Source: Bryobacterales bacterium
GTDB taxonomy: Bacteria > Acidobacteriota > Terriglobia > Bryobacterales > Bryobacteraceae
Direction of reading: 5' to 3'
NCBI GenBank assembly: GCA_003154855.1
Contig: PMEV01000085.1
Coordinates: forward strand, 1-8,137
Length of the DNA stretch: 8,137 nucleotides
Shown here piece by piece: positions 1 through 5,997 of the stretch (the stretch's first letter is position 1; each line of letters starts with the position of its first letter). The position numbers and the translations under genes are program-made. The notes under the pieces were generated by a model. It searched no databases and was not told the origin of the DNA. It saw only the letters and a program-made list of their open reading frames with translations.

Positions 1-1163
1 ACCGGCCGTTCGTCTGGGTAGCCAAAATGCTCGGCCACCCAGCGTTGACGACGGGCGGCCTGCCATGGTTCTGCAACGGGGGCTACGGTGGCTATATGGG
101 GTTCTGCCCGAACGCGCTGAACACGGCGTACAGTACGAGTCAGATTGTGGGCGGCAACGGCGGGGCGGGGATGACGATCGCGATCGTGGATGCCTACTAC
201 CACGCCAACGCTGAAGCCGACCTGGCTCAGTTCGACACGGTCATGGGGCTGCCGGCCTGCACCTCGGCCAACGGTTGCTTCAAGATGGTGGACCAGCGCG
301 GAGTCGTCGCTGGGGGCACCGGGCCCTACGGTTGGGACCTGGAGACCATGTTGGACGTAGAGTGGGCCCACGCGATGGCGCCCAAGGCGAAAATCCTGCT
401 GGTGCATAGCGATACGTCCAGCTTCTACGACATGGCGACGGCGGTGATCTGGGCTTACACGAGTGGAGGAGCAAGCATCGTCTCGAACAGCTACGGCACG
501 GGCGAGTTCGATGGCGAAGCCAGCTTCGACTACGTCTATAGCGGCTCCCCGGTTCCGGTCCTGTTCGCCTCGGGCGACGACGGGGCGCCGGGGATTTACC
601 CCTGCTCGAGCATCTACGCGACCTGCGTGGGCGGCACATCGCTGTATGTGAACCCGTCAACCTTCGTGCGGACAAGCGAAGTGGGCTGGGCCGGCAGCGG
701 CGGCGGATGCAGCACGCAGGAGTTCCTCCCGTCGTGGCAGAGCGGGTTCGACATCCCAGCCCTGTGCGGCGGTTATCGAGCCTATCCGGATGTGGCGGCC
801 ATCGGCGATCCGGACACCGGAGTATGGGTGTACGACAGCGGCGAAAGCTGCGGGGGATACTGTGGCGTGGGCGGCACCAGCCTGGCCACTCCGGTGACGG
901 CGGCGCTCTACGCCAACATGTTCACGGCCCGGAAGAGCTTCGGGAAAGCGGCGTTCGGGTTCATGAACCCGTCCCTGTACACAGCCGCGACGAACAACTA
1001 CGCATACTTCTACTACGACGTGCTCACCGGAAACAACGGGTTTGCGGCCGGACCAGGCTACGACCTGGTGACCGGACTGGGCGTCTCGAAGGTACCAGCG
1101 ATGGCCAACCGGTTCTTCGGACTGATTTACCCTCCGCTGCCTTCGGCGCCTTCGCCTGAATAG
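1..1163 (+). CDS. S53 family (sedolisin/kumamolisin-type) serine-carboxyl peptidase, C-terminal catalytic part, 5' truncated by window
   Basis: Secreted endopeptidase of the S53 clan, normally made with an N-terminal prodomain and active at acidic pH. The frame is open to the left edge (codons from base 3 read RPFVWVAK before Met-27), so the ATG at 27 is probably internal and the signal peptide and prodomain lie outside. Numbering from that Met, the S53 catalytic pair Glu106 and Asp110 sits in WDLETMLDVEWAHAMAP. The oxyanion-hole Asp is Asp184 in ASGDDG. The nucleophile is Ser285 in GGTSLATP (family consensus SGTSxxxP). The C-terminal calcium site is recognisable as Asp331 (YYDVLTG) and Asp346 (GYDLVTGLG). 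The domain opens with the usual substrate-domain start (NALNTAYSTSQ, then TIAIVDAY). Ten cysteines are visible, many for the family as I know it, suggesting disulfides. The protein ends soon after the Ca site with a Pro-rich tail and is followed by a terminator. Confidence 0.95.
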   Translation, partial: RPFVWVAKMLGHPALTTGGLPWFCNGGYGGYMGFCPNALNTAYSTSQIVGGNGGAGMTIAIVDAYYHANAEADLAQFDTVMGLPACTSANGCFKMVDQRGVVAGGTGPYGWDLETMLDVEWAHAMAPKAKILLVHSDTSSFYDMATAVIWAYTSGGASIVSNSYGTGEFDGEASFDYVYSGSPVPVLFASGDDGAPGIYPCSSIYATCVGGTSLYVNPSTFVRTSEVGWAGSGGGCSTQEFLPSWQSGFDIPALCGGYRAYPDVAAIGDPDTGVWVYDSGESCGGYCGVGGTSLATPVTAALYANMFTARKSFGKAAFGFMNPSLYTAATNNYAYFYYDVLTGNNGFAAGPGYDLVTGLGVSKVPAMANRFFGLIYPPLPSAPSPE

Positions 1164-1175
1164 AGGTTCAGATCT

Positions 1176-1221
1176 AAAGCCCGCTTTCGGCCCACTTGCG
1201 GCTGAGAGCGGGCTTTTTTTT
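1176..1221 (+). terminator. Rho-independent terminator of the S53 peptidase gene
   Basis: The arm AGCCCGCT (1178-1185) pairs with AGCGGGCT (1207-1214). The stem can be continued inward by a few pairs, and it is followed directly by a run of T to 1221. It begins 13 bases after the peptidase stop codon. The preceding A residues also give it a partial bidirectional character, but no minus-strand gene ends here. Confidence 0.9.
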
Positions 1222-1239
1222 GCTTCGGACCGAGCGGAC

Positions 1240-1267
1240 CGGGCGGCGGCCCGCGGGGGTGTTTTTT
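1240..1267 (+). terminator. Possible second hairpin with T-run
   Basis: CGGGC (1240-1244) and GCCCG (1249-1253) form a 5-bp stem with loop GGCG. A T6 run follows at 1262-1267, but after an eight-base gap, so this is a poor terminator by the usual rules. It may only back up the strong one upstream. Confidence 0.25.
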
Positions 1268-1337
1268 CTTGACAACTGATGGGTTTGCGGCGAGGAGTGA
1301 GTTTCCCGCGCCCGTGGTGTGAGATGGCGTGGAGGAT

Positions 1338-1342
1338 AGGAG
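1338..1342 (+). promoter_or_regulatory. Ribosome binding site of the interrupted PEP-CTERM gene
   Basis: AGGAG lies 4 bases before the ATG at 1347, with a second GGAGG at 1331-1335. It supports initiation at 1347, upstream of the TGA, rather than at the internal ATG at 1557, which has no comparable site. A TTGACA hexamer at 1269-1274 could be a -35 box, but I see no good -10 at the right distance. Confidence 0.6.
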
Positions 1343-1346
1343 CAAG

Positions 1347-2066
1347 ATGAGAGTTATCATGTCGTTACTTTCGCTGTGCCTGTTGGTGGCCAGCGGCAGC
1401 GCGTGGGCCGCGATTGCCGATACCACCAGCCCCAGCGGTTTCCAGGACACGGTCGACTGGTGAGTTCAGTTCGGGTGCACCGCTGATCCTACTCAGTACC
1501 CCTATACTCCGTTCCCCTCGCCGCAGTCCTTTACGTCCGCGGCGGGCGCAACCGGCATGGTGGGCCTGGATGGAACGGGGCAGGGTTTCTATAACCTGCA
1601 GCAGGACGTAACGTGGTTTGGCGGTTTCCAGAGTGGCATGGGGCTGGTCTACAACGGGGCCGGGTTCGGCAACACTCCGACCGGGATCGTGGTTACGTTC
1701 GACGGTGGCAATTACGGAGCGGGAGCGTATATCCAGACGGATTGGGCCGGGCTGTTCACGGCGACGGAGACGCTCTATGACAGCAGCTTCCAGGTGATTG
1801 GCACCTACACCACGACTGGCATCTCTAATTACAACGATCCTGGCACGACGCTGTTTATCGGGATGCTCGACAGCAACCCGGAGGTATTTGCCGCTGAGTT
1901 CTGGGCCACCAGTAACCAAACGGGCTACCCGAGCTTCGCGATCGGCACGCTGGGCATTCGCACGACCCCCTATGCCCCTGGTATTCCCGAGCCGGTGACG
2001 TTCCTGCTGCTGGGGCCGGCGCTGGTCGGGATGGGGATGTTGAAGCGGCGATTGGCCCACCGCTGA
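1347..2066 (+). pseudogene. PEP-CTERM exported protein gene interrupted by one in-frame TGA (codon 39)
   Basis: One frame runs from the ATG at 1347 to the TGA at 2064-2066 (239 codons) and is broken only by TGA at 1461-1463. Codons 1-22 give a signal peptide (MRVIMSLLSLCLLVASGSAWA, then AIADTT). Just before the stop comes DTVDW and just after it VQFGCT, which reads as a continuous PEP-CTERM-type N-terminal segment. The body is rich in Gly, Thr, Tyr and aromatics, as in many exported filamentous or extracellular proteins of this class. The C-terminus is a full sorting signal: IPEP (Pro-Glu-Pro at codons 214-216), a hydrophobic helix (VTFLLLGPALVGMGM), then KRRLAHR. Such tails are cut by an exosortase (EpsH/XrtA type). 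No frameshift and no other lesion is seen, so decay is very recent, or the stop is an assembly error, or it is read through. As it stands, translation would yield a 38-residue peptide, mostly signal sequence. Function of the mature protein unknown. Confidence 0.8.
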
Positions 2067-2101
2067 GACCCGGCTTTCTCTTCGGCTGAATGGCTGCGCC
2101 G

Positions 2102-2131
2102 GGAACCTGTCCACCAAACAAAAAAGGTTCC
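2102..2131. repeat. Inverted repeat GGAACCT / AGGTTCC
   Basis: A 7-bp stem (2102-2108 with 2125-2131) encloses a 16-base loop containing an A-run at the 3' side. Read on the minus strand, the 5' arm is followed at once by T6 inside the loop. It lies 36 bases after the PEP-CTERM stop. Its right arm is also the start of the 9-mer that recurs inverted at 2710-2718. Confidence 0.45.
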
Positions 2132-2421
2132 AAGTGACCCGCAACGACAGCTTGTCCGCCAGCCGGCATGCGCGGCCCGAACCTGGCATCGGGAGGGCAT
2201 CCTGGGCCTGCCCATGGCTCCCCGCGACGGCTGTTGGCCGCCCCGGATCGTAGCTGCGGGCACCCTCGGACGCCATCTCCCGCGAAACCGGCGCCTCGAA
2301 GCGGCCTTTCGCTAGCCCAGAGCGGCTGCCCCCTCGCGAGGACCACCTCTCCGGGTTTGTCGTTCCCGGCCTGCCTCTTCGACGCCGCGCCCGACCGGCC
2401 TCGGACCCGTTCGGCTGCCGG

Positions 2422-2459
2422 CTCCCCTCCCCGCGATCCGCATCGCGGAATCTGGGGAG
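2422..2459. repeat. Stable composite stem-loop inside the non-coding block
   Basis: CCGCGAT (2431-2437) pairs perfectly with ATCGCGG (2442-2448) around the tetraloop CCGC. After a 3x5 internal loop, CTCCCC (2422-2427) pairs with GGGGAG (2454-2459). The 13 base pairs arranged as two nested helices resemble an RNA or DNA secondary-structure element rather than a terminator (no T-run). Confidence 0.5.
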
Positions 2460-2584
2460 GCTCAACGCCCGCAGCCCGTTGCCCGCACCATCTGTCCTGC
2501 GCTCTCGACGGCGGCTCGCGCCTGGCTCCCCGTCGGGACTTTCGATCCCTCCGGCTCAACGCTCGGCCCGATTCCCCGTTCGAG

Positions 2585-2639
2585 AAGCTTGCCTCCGCGC
2601 ACCACCCGATCTCCGTTCACTCCCCGCCCGCGCAAGCTT
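2585..2639. repeat. Inverted repeat AAGCTTGC / GCAAGCTT
   Basis: Two 8-bp arms (2585-2592 and 2632-2639) enclose 39 bases. Pairing does not extend further in either direction. May be chance, but it adds to the density of inverted repeats in this block. Confidence 0.35.
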
Positions 2640-2766
2640 GGTAACTCTGGCGGACGGATCAACGTTCGCGGTTCGCTGTGTCACGCGAGGCTCGCTGTCC
2701 CACGAACCTCTTGGAACCAGAACCATGATGCACCCAAAGGGGCCGGGAGTCAAACCAAAAGGCAGA

Positions 2767-3867
2767 TTACTCCTGCACCAGTTTGAGGATCATTCCGGTG
2801 TCGGTGGCGACCCAGAGGTTGGCGGCATCGGGAGCGGCCAGGATGGCGCGGCGGCCCACGGCGCGGTAGTCGACCTCCATCTCCTGCCAGTGGGTGAGGT
2901 CGTCGCTGCGGAGCATTTTGAGCTTCCCCGGAATGGGAGACCGCGGCAGCAGGCCCGGCGGCTCGATGGCCGCCAGATAGGCGGGGCCTTGGGAAGGCAG
3001 GGCGAGGTCGGTTACGGCGCGGTCCTTCTGGCGGAAGACACGCGCGGTCTCTCCGGTGTGCCAGTCGAAGCGGAAGACCTCGGCGGGCCAGTCGAAGGCG
3101 TCCCAAAACTCGATCAGATTCAGGCCGCGGCCGTCGGGTGCGAGGCGGGCCTGGGTCACACGGCCGAACAGGGAGGCTTCCGACACATGCCAGTGCGCGC
3201 CTCCATCGTGGGTATCCAGGAGCAGGGAAACCGAGGGCAACTCCCGAGGACGGCTCTCCGGCAGCATCCAATCGGGCCACCGGCGGAAGCGCGGGCGCTT
3301 GCTCCAGCCGGCGATCAGGCCGGTGGTGGAATTGGCGAAGGCGATGCAGGCATAGGTGGTGAAGTCGCGGGTGGTCTTCGACTGGTCCGCCACGGGCAGC
3401 CGGCGCCATTGCTTTCCGCCGTCGCCGGACTCCCAGATGGACTTGCGCGCCCCCACCGCCCAGCCCCGGTTCCGATCCACGAAATGGACCCGCATGGCGC
3501 CGGGGAGGCGGGCCAGCAGCTTCCAGTCCCGGCCGAACTCGGTGGTTTTCCAGATGCCGCCGTCGCTCGAGACGAGCCAGCCCAGGCTCTGGTCCAGGAA
3601 GAACAGCGAGGCGCCCGGACGCGGCAAGGCGAGCGGCGCCCAGGAGCGGCCGCCGTCCCGAGTGACCACTCCGGCCGGATGGGGCTTGTCTCCTTTGAGG
3701 AGGTAGCCGACAGCCATCCCCAGTTGGGGCGTAGGGAAGTTCAGGTCGGCGATCGCCAGGCGGGAGTTGTCGGCATCGTAGAAGTACTGGAGCCGCCAGC
3801 GCCCGGGTGGCGCCGCCGAAGCCACGAACAGGCCCAGCAGAGGCAGCAGGAGCCGGAGCGCGGACAT
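2767..3867 (-). CDS. Exported Asp-box (BNR / Ycf48-like) beta-propeller protein
   Basis: Predicted 366-residue secreted or periplasmic protein. I choose the ATG at 3867 because it starts a signal peptide (MSALRLLLPLLGLFVASAAP); the upstream in-frame ATG at 3921 would add 18 residues and overlap the GAF gene. Asp-box motifs (S/T-x-D-x-G-x-x-W) recur at about residues 69-76 (TRDGGRSW), 147-154 (SGDGGKQW) and 219-226 (THDGGAHW). Degenerate copies occur at 100-106 (SSDGGIW), 108-115 (TTEFGRDW) and 321-327 (SDDLTHW), often preceded by GW(L/A)V strands. This is the repeat pattern of sialidase-like and Ycf48-like beta-propellers. Family members range from photosystem assembly factors to uncharacterised envelope proteins, and no catalytic sialidase residues are evident, so a binding or scaffolding role is more likely than an enzymatic one (inference). 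Starts 7 bases after the stop of the GAF gene, has no strong ribosome binding site, and is probably translationally coupled to it. Confidence 0.85.
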   Translation of the reverse strand: MSALRLLLPLLGLFVASAAPPGRWRLQYFYDADNSRLAIADLNFPTPQLGMAVGYLLKGDKPHPAGVVTRDGGRSWAPLALPRPGASLFFLDQSLGWLVSSDGGIWKTTEFGRDWKLLARLPGAMRVHFVDRNRGWAVGARKSIWESGDGGKQWRRLPVADQSKTTRDFTTYACIAFANSTTGLIAGWSKRPRFRRWPDWMLPESRPRELPSVSLLLDTHDGGAHWHVSEASLFGRVTQARLAPDGRGLNLIEFWDAFDWPAEVFRFDWHTGETARVFRQKDRAVTDLALPSQGPAYLAAIEPPGLLPRSPIPGKLKMLRSDDLTHWQEMEVDYRAVGRRAILAAPDAANLWVATDTGMILKLVQE

Positions 3868-3874
3868 ACCGGGA

Positions 3875-4471
3875 CTACGAGCCGGGCGAGGCCCATCCGG
3901 AAGACAATACCAGCTCGACATGGTTGGCGGCTTCCACCGCGGTGGGCGCCATACGGGCCAGCACCAGGAGACAACCGATCTGCTCTCCCACGGTGGCGAT
4001 CAGCTCCATCTCGCTGCCGGTGTGCTGGTGCGGGAGGCGGTGCTGCACGTTGATCACTCCCACCACGCGATTGCGGGCAATCACCGGCGCCGAGAGGAAG
4101 GCTTCGAAGGTGTCCTCGGGGAGCTCCCGGAAGGTCTTGAAGCGGGAATCGGCGTAGGCCTCCCTGGAGATGGCCAGCAGGCGCCGCTCGCGGGCCACCC
4201 ATCCGGTGAGTCCTTCGTTCATGCGCAAGCGGACCTTCCCGATGGTGGCGGGATGCGGGGTGTTGGAAGCGCACAGCACGAGCTGATCGTTATCGATGAG
4301 GTAGATCAGGCAGGAATCGCAGGCCATGAACTCGACCATGAGACTGACGACGCCCTGCAGGACCTCCTGCAAGCTCATCTCGCGCACCATGAAACGGCTG
4401 ATCTTCTGGAACAACTGGAGCTGCTGCTCGGTCCGCTGGAGGGCCGCCAAGAGGTCTTTGGCCTTCGGCAC
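3875..4471 (-). CDS. Stand-alone GAF domain protein
   Basis: A cytoplasmic 198-residue protein with no signal peptide. A short amphipathic helix (residues 4-32, QRTEQQLQLFQKISRFM) precedes one GAF domain at about 34-172. Diagnostic stretches are LIYLID, the NEGLTGWVARERR loop, DSRFKTF, FLSAPVI and the strand VVGVINVQH, all close to the GAF type found in PtsP and many bacterial sensors. GAF domains bind small ligands or cofactors and signal through partners. No effector (kinase, GGDEF, HTH, ANTAR) is fused: after the domain come only about 25 residues. Start is GTG at 4471; an in-frame TGA six bases upstream bounds it, and there is no Shine-Dalgarno. First gene of a two-gene unit with the Asp-box protein. 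Ligand and partner cannot be told from the sequence. Confidence 0.88.
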   Translation of the reverse strand: MPKAKDLLAALQRTEQQLQLFQKISRFMVREMSLQEVLQGVVSLMVEFMACDSCLIYLIDNDQLVLCASNTPHPATIGKVRLRMNEGLTGWVARERRLLAISREAYADSRFKTFRELPEDTFEAFLSAPVIARNRVVGVINVQHRLPHQHTGSEMELIATVGEQIGCLLVLARMAPTAVEAANHVELVLSSGWASPGS

Positions 4472-4476
4472 GTTTC

Positions 4477-4485
4477 ATTATCGCA
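4477..4485 (-). promoter_or_regulatory. Extended -10 box for the GAF/Asp-box operon
   Basis: On the minus strand these nine bases read TGCGATAAT, a TGn extension plus a hexamer matching TATAAT at 5 of 6. With standard spacing transcription would begin at about 4470, on top of the GTG start codon. No -35 hexamer is obvious, which is tolerated with an extended -10. Confidence 0.4.
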
Positions 4486-4554
4486 GAACCGGCGGGCGGG
4501 GTGCGGCCTTAGAGCGCCGCGCGGAATCCTGGAAGAGTACTAGCCCGTCAGCTC

Positions 4555-4582
4555 TTGACACAAAGGAGGAAGAAACTGTACT
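4555..4582 (+). promoter_or_regulatory. Sigma-70-like promoter of the second PEP-CTERM gene
   Basis: A perfect TTGACA (4555-4560) is followed after 16 bases by TGTACT (4577-4582; 4 of 6 to TATAAT). Predicted start near 4589 gives a leader of about 26 bases carrying the ribosome binding site. It sits in the divergent gap to the GAF gene. Confidence 0.5.
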
Positions 4583-4602
4583 CTTGAAGGACTCTCATAT
4601 CC

Positions 4603-4608
4603 AGGAGG
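4603..4608 (+). promoter_or_regulatory. Ribosome binding site AGGAGG-type of second PEP-CTERM gene
   Basis: AGGAGG at 4603-4608 lies 6 bases before the ATG at 4615, and fixes that start. Confidence 0.8.
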
Positions 4609-4614
4609 AGTGTA

Positions 4615-5235
4615 ATGAAACGGACTCTTTTGTTGCTGGCGGTTGCGCTCGCGGTGGCGACTGCCCCGTCGGCGTTGGGGACGCAGCTCGCTTTCGGTAC
4701 GGTGACGGTGGGGCCCACGGAGACCTTCTCTGGCTCCGGGCCGAGCTTCGGCGTGCCGGGAGGCGTTGTGGCGGGGGACACGATCGCCATCGAGACCACC
4801 GGAATCATGTACCTGCAGGCTGGTAACACCTATGGGACGAATGCGGCGGGGATTGTGGTTGTGGCGGGGAACGGGGCGGGAGTTGGCGGAGATCTGGCGA
4901 ACCCAGGCACGGGCACCATGTACGGGGACTTGCTGCTGGGCGATCCGGCCACCGGCAACTTCTTCGCAGTGTATCCGTCGGACGCGGCGTACGGCCTGGG
5001 CAGTTTGGCTCCGCCCACGGACTTGACCATTACACTGGATCTCGGCAGCTTCGCCGGAGGCGCTCTGCTGGGAGCCACAACGCTGGAGTTCCTGCTGTCG
5101 GATACCGTTACTTCGGACAATTCGGGAGAGTACATCGTTTCCAGCGAGTCGTCCGTTCCCGAACCTGTCTCGGCGACGCTGATGGGCTGCGGCCTGCTGG
5201 CCATCGCGGCGCTGGTTCGCCGCCGCACGGCGTAG
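4615..5235 (+). CDS. PEP-CTERM sorting domain-containing exported protein
   Basis: A 206-residue exported protein. Residues 1-22 form a signal peptide (KR then LLLLAVALAVATAPSALG, likely cleavage before TQLAF). The mature region (about 23-180) is rich in Gly, Ala, Thr and beta-branched residues with hardly any charge, and has no domain I recognise. The C-terminus is a classic exosortase signal: VPEP (Pro-Glu-Pro at 182-184), hydrophobic helix to about 201, then RRR (202-204) and the end. PEP-CTERM proteins are typically cleaved at the membrane by exosortase and released or anchored outside the cell, often together with exopolysaccharide. It shares no obvious sequence with the other PEP-CTERM gene at 1347 beyond the two terminal signals. 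Strong promoter and ribosome binding site upstream suggest it stands alone. No exosortase gene is in the window. Confidence 0.88.
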   Translation: MKRTLLLLAVALAVATAPSALGTQLAFGTVTVGPTETFSGSGPSFGVPGGVVAGDTIAIETTGIMYLQAGNTYGTNAAGIVVVAGNGAGVGGDLANPGTGTMYGDLLLGDPATGNFFAVYPSDAAYGLGSLAPPTDLTITLDLGSFAGGALLGATTLEFLLSDTVTSDNSGEYIVSSESSVPEPVSATLMGCGLLAIAALVRRRTA

Positions 5236-5254
5236 ACCGCTTTCCAGCGATCTG

Positions 5255-5291
5255 GCCGGCCCGAAGGCCGGCTGCAGGCATGATTGCCTGC
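5255..5291. repeat. Double-hairpin dispersed repeat (REP-like)
   Basis: Two hairpins lie back to back. GCCGGCC (5255-5261) / GGCCGGC (5266-5272) has loop CGAA, and GCAGGCA (5274-5280) / TGCCTGC (5285-5291) has loop TGAT. The run continues as CCCAC. I recall this GCAGGCA-TGAT-TGCCTGCCCCAC core as a frequent intergenic repeat in Solibacter-type acidobacterial genomes (memory, not searched). It begins 20 bases after the PEP-CTERM stop, without a T-run, so it may also protect or stop that transcript. Confidence 0.6.
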
Positions 5292-5313
5292 CCCACGAGG
5301 CGCCACTTGCGCT

Positions 5314-5340
5314 TTGCCTTTTCCGCGGTAGGCTTATAGT
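5314..5340 (+). promoter_or_regulatory. Possible promoter of the bactofilin operon
   Basis: TATAGT (5335-5340, 5 of 6 to TATAAT) is preceded at 15 bases by TTGCCT (5314-5319, 4 of 6 to TTGACA). The spacer is short, so only the -10 is reasonably good. The leader to the ATG at 5411 would be about 65 bases. Confidence 0.35.
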
Positions 5341-5410
5341 ATAGAAGGGATCGCAGTGCGCACTGTGGTTGGCTATCATAGGAGATAATCGCCCGACGGA
5401 GACAAGTGGA

Positions 5411-5983
5411 ATGTGGAATAAACGCAAGGAAGAAGACCCCGCACCGAGAGTGGCCGCGACTCCGGCGCCCCCGGCGGAAGCCGCGCGGGAGGCTCAGGCC
5501 GCAGCGGCGCCCGCCCCACCCAGCCGGCTGACGGCCCTGGAGGCCCCACGCGGCGTGGCGGCGATCGGGAAATCCGTAATCATCAAAGGGCAGATCCTCA
5601 GCCGCGAGGACCTGTACCTGGACGGCGAGATGGAGGGGACGGTGGAAGTCCCGGAGCACCGGCTGACGATTGGCCCGCACGCCAAGCTGTCGGCCAGCAT
5701 ACGCGCCCGCGAGGTGGTGGTGCTGGGAGCGGTGAACGGGAATGTCGAGGCCTCGGAGAAGATCGATCTTCGCAAGGACGCCAAGCTGGTGGGCGACATC
5801 AAGACCGGCGGGATCATCATCGAAGACGGCGCCTACTTCAAGGGCAGCATCGACATCGTGAAGGGCGTCGCCGAGCCGGTTGTCAGGCCGGCCACGATCG
5901 CGCGCCCGGTGGTGTCGTCCTACGCGTCCGCCGCGGCATCGCCCATCGCGACGACGACCCCGGCGGGCGAACCCAGGCGCTAA
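5411..5983 (+). CDS. Bactofilin (polymer-forming cytoskeletal protein)
   Basis: A 190-residue bactofilin. These proteins self-assemble without nucleotide into filaments of beta-helices and anchor envelope, cell-shape or polysaccharide machinery at the membrane. The domain spans about residues 51-150: short strands at regular spacing with Gly turns, starting IGKSVIIKGQI, then LYLDGEMEGTV, LTIGPHAKL, VVVLGAVNGNV, KLVGDIKTGGI and YFKGSIDI. An Ala/Pro-rich N-terminal tail (10-40) and an Ala/Pro/Thr C-terminal tail (155-190) flank it, as usual. The start is the ATG at 5411 (MWNKRKEED), with GGAG at 5398-5401 nine bases upstream and the typical short charged N-terminus; an in-frame TTG at 5369 would add 14 residues of unlikely sequence. 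The stop is 14 bases before the methyltransferase-like gene, so the two are probably co-transcribed. Confidence 0.9.
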   Translation: MWNKRKEEDPAPRVAATPAPPAEAAREAQAAAAPAPPSRLTALEAPRGVAAIGKSVIIKGQILSREDLYLDGEMEGTVEVPEHRLTIGPHAKLSASIRAREVVVLGAVNGNVEASEKIDLRKDAKLVGDIKTGGIIIEDGAYFKGSIDIVKGVAEPVVRPATIARPVVSSYASAAASPIATTTPAGEPRR

Positions 5984-5997
5984 CGAGCGAGGTAGTT

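Larger units (their letters stand above)
2067..2766. other. 700-bp block without a convincing gene; pyrimidine-rich on +, with inverted repeats at its ends
   Basis: This separates the 3' ends of the convergent PEP-CTERM and Asp-box genes. No frame on either strand shows a recognisable domain; the open frames here are repetitive Arg/Gly/Pro/Ala strings as expected from random high-GC DNA. By my count 2341-2400 holds 28 C to 16 G and 2521-2580 holds 27 C to 14 G, whereas flanking + strand DNA is G-richer (1621-1680: 23 G, 16 C; 2821-2880: 26 G, 20 C). The 9-mer GGTTCCAAG at 2126-2134 returns inverted as CTTGGAACC at 2710-2718. Strong internal stem-loops exist (listed separately). It could be an inserted or dispersed repeat element, a decayed gene, or the locus of a structured RNA on the minus (purine-rich) strand. 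Confidence 0.5.

Noticed and set aside
1461..1463. TGA as a selenocysteine codon
   Set aside because: I see no SECIS-like hairpin just downstream, and exported PEP-CTERM proteins are not known selenoproteins. A mutation, insertion or sequence error is simpler.
1365..2465. 366-codon open frame on the minus strand
   Set aside because: It runs antisense through the PEP-CTERM gene and into the non-coding block; Arg-rich composition, no domain and no conserved start context.
1855..2559. 234-codon open frame on the minus strand in the non-coding block
   Set aside because: It overlaps the PEP-CTERM gene antisense, has no recognisable domain, and its length is not surprising at this GC content. It cannot be excluded as a relic.
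2126..2718. Group II intron or IS element
   Set aside because: No intron-encoded protein or transposase, no recognisable domain V hairpin, and the terminal inverted repeats are only 9 bp with no target duplication that I can see.
3868..3921. Upstream ATG at 3921 as the start of the Asp-box protein
   Set aside because: It would place 18 polar residues ahead of a well-formed signal peptide and overlap the GAF gene; the ATG at 3867 starts the signal peptide directly.
2479..4053. 524-codon open frame on the plus strand
   Set aside because: It is antisense to the Asp-box and GAF genes, which have clear motifs and a signal peptide. Its own product is low-complexity Gly/Ala/Arg/Pro sequence with no domain, as expected from high-GC antisense DNA.
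3920..4543. 207-codon plus-strand open frame opposite the GAF gene
   Set aside because: A shadow of the GAF coding sequence; the product has no domain, and the opposite strand gives a textbook GAF pattern.
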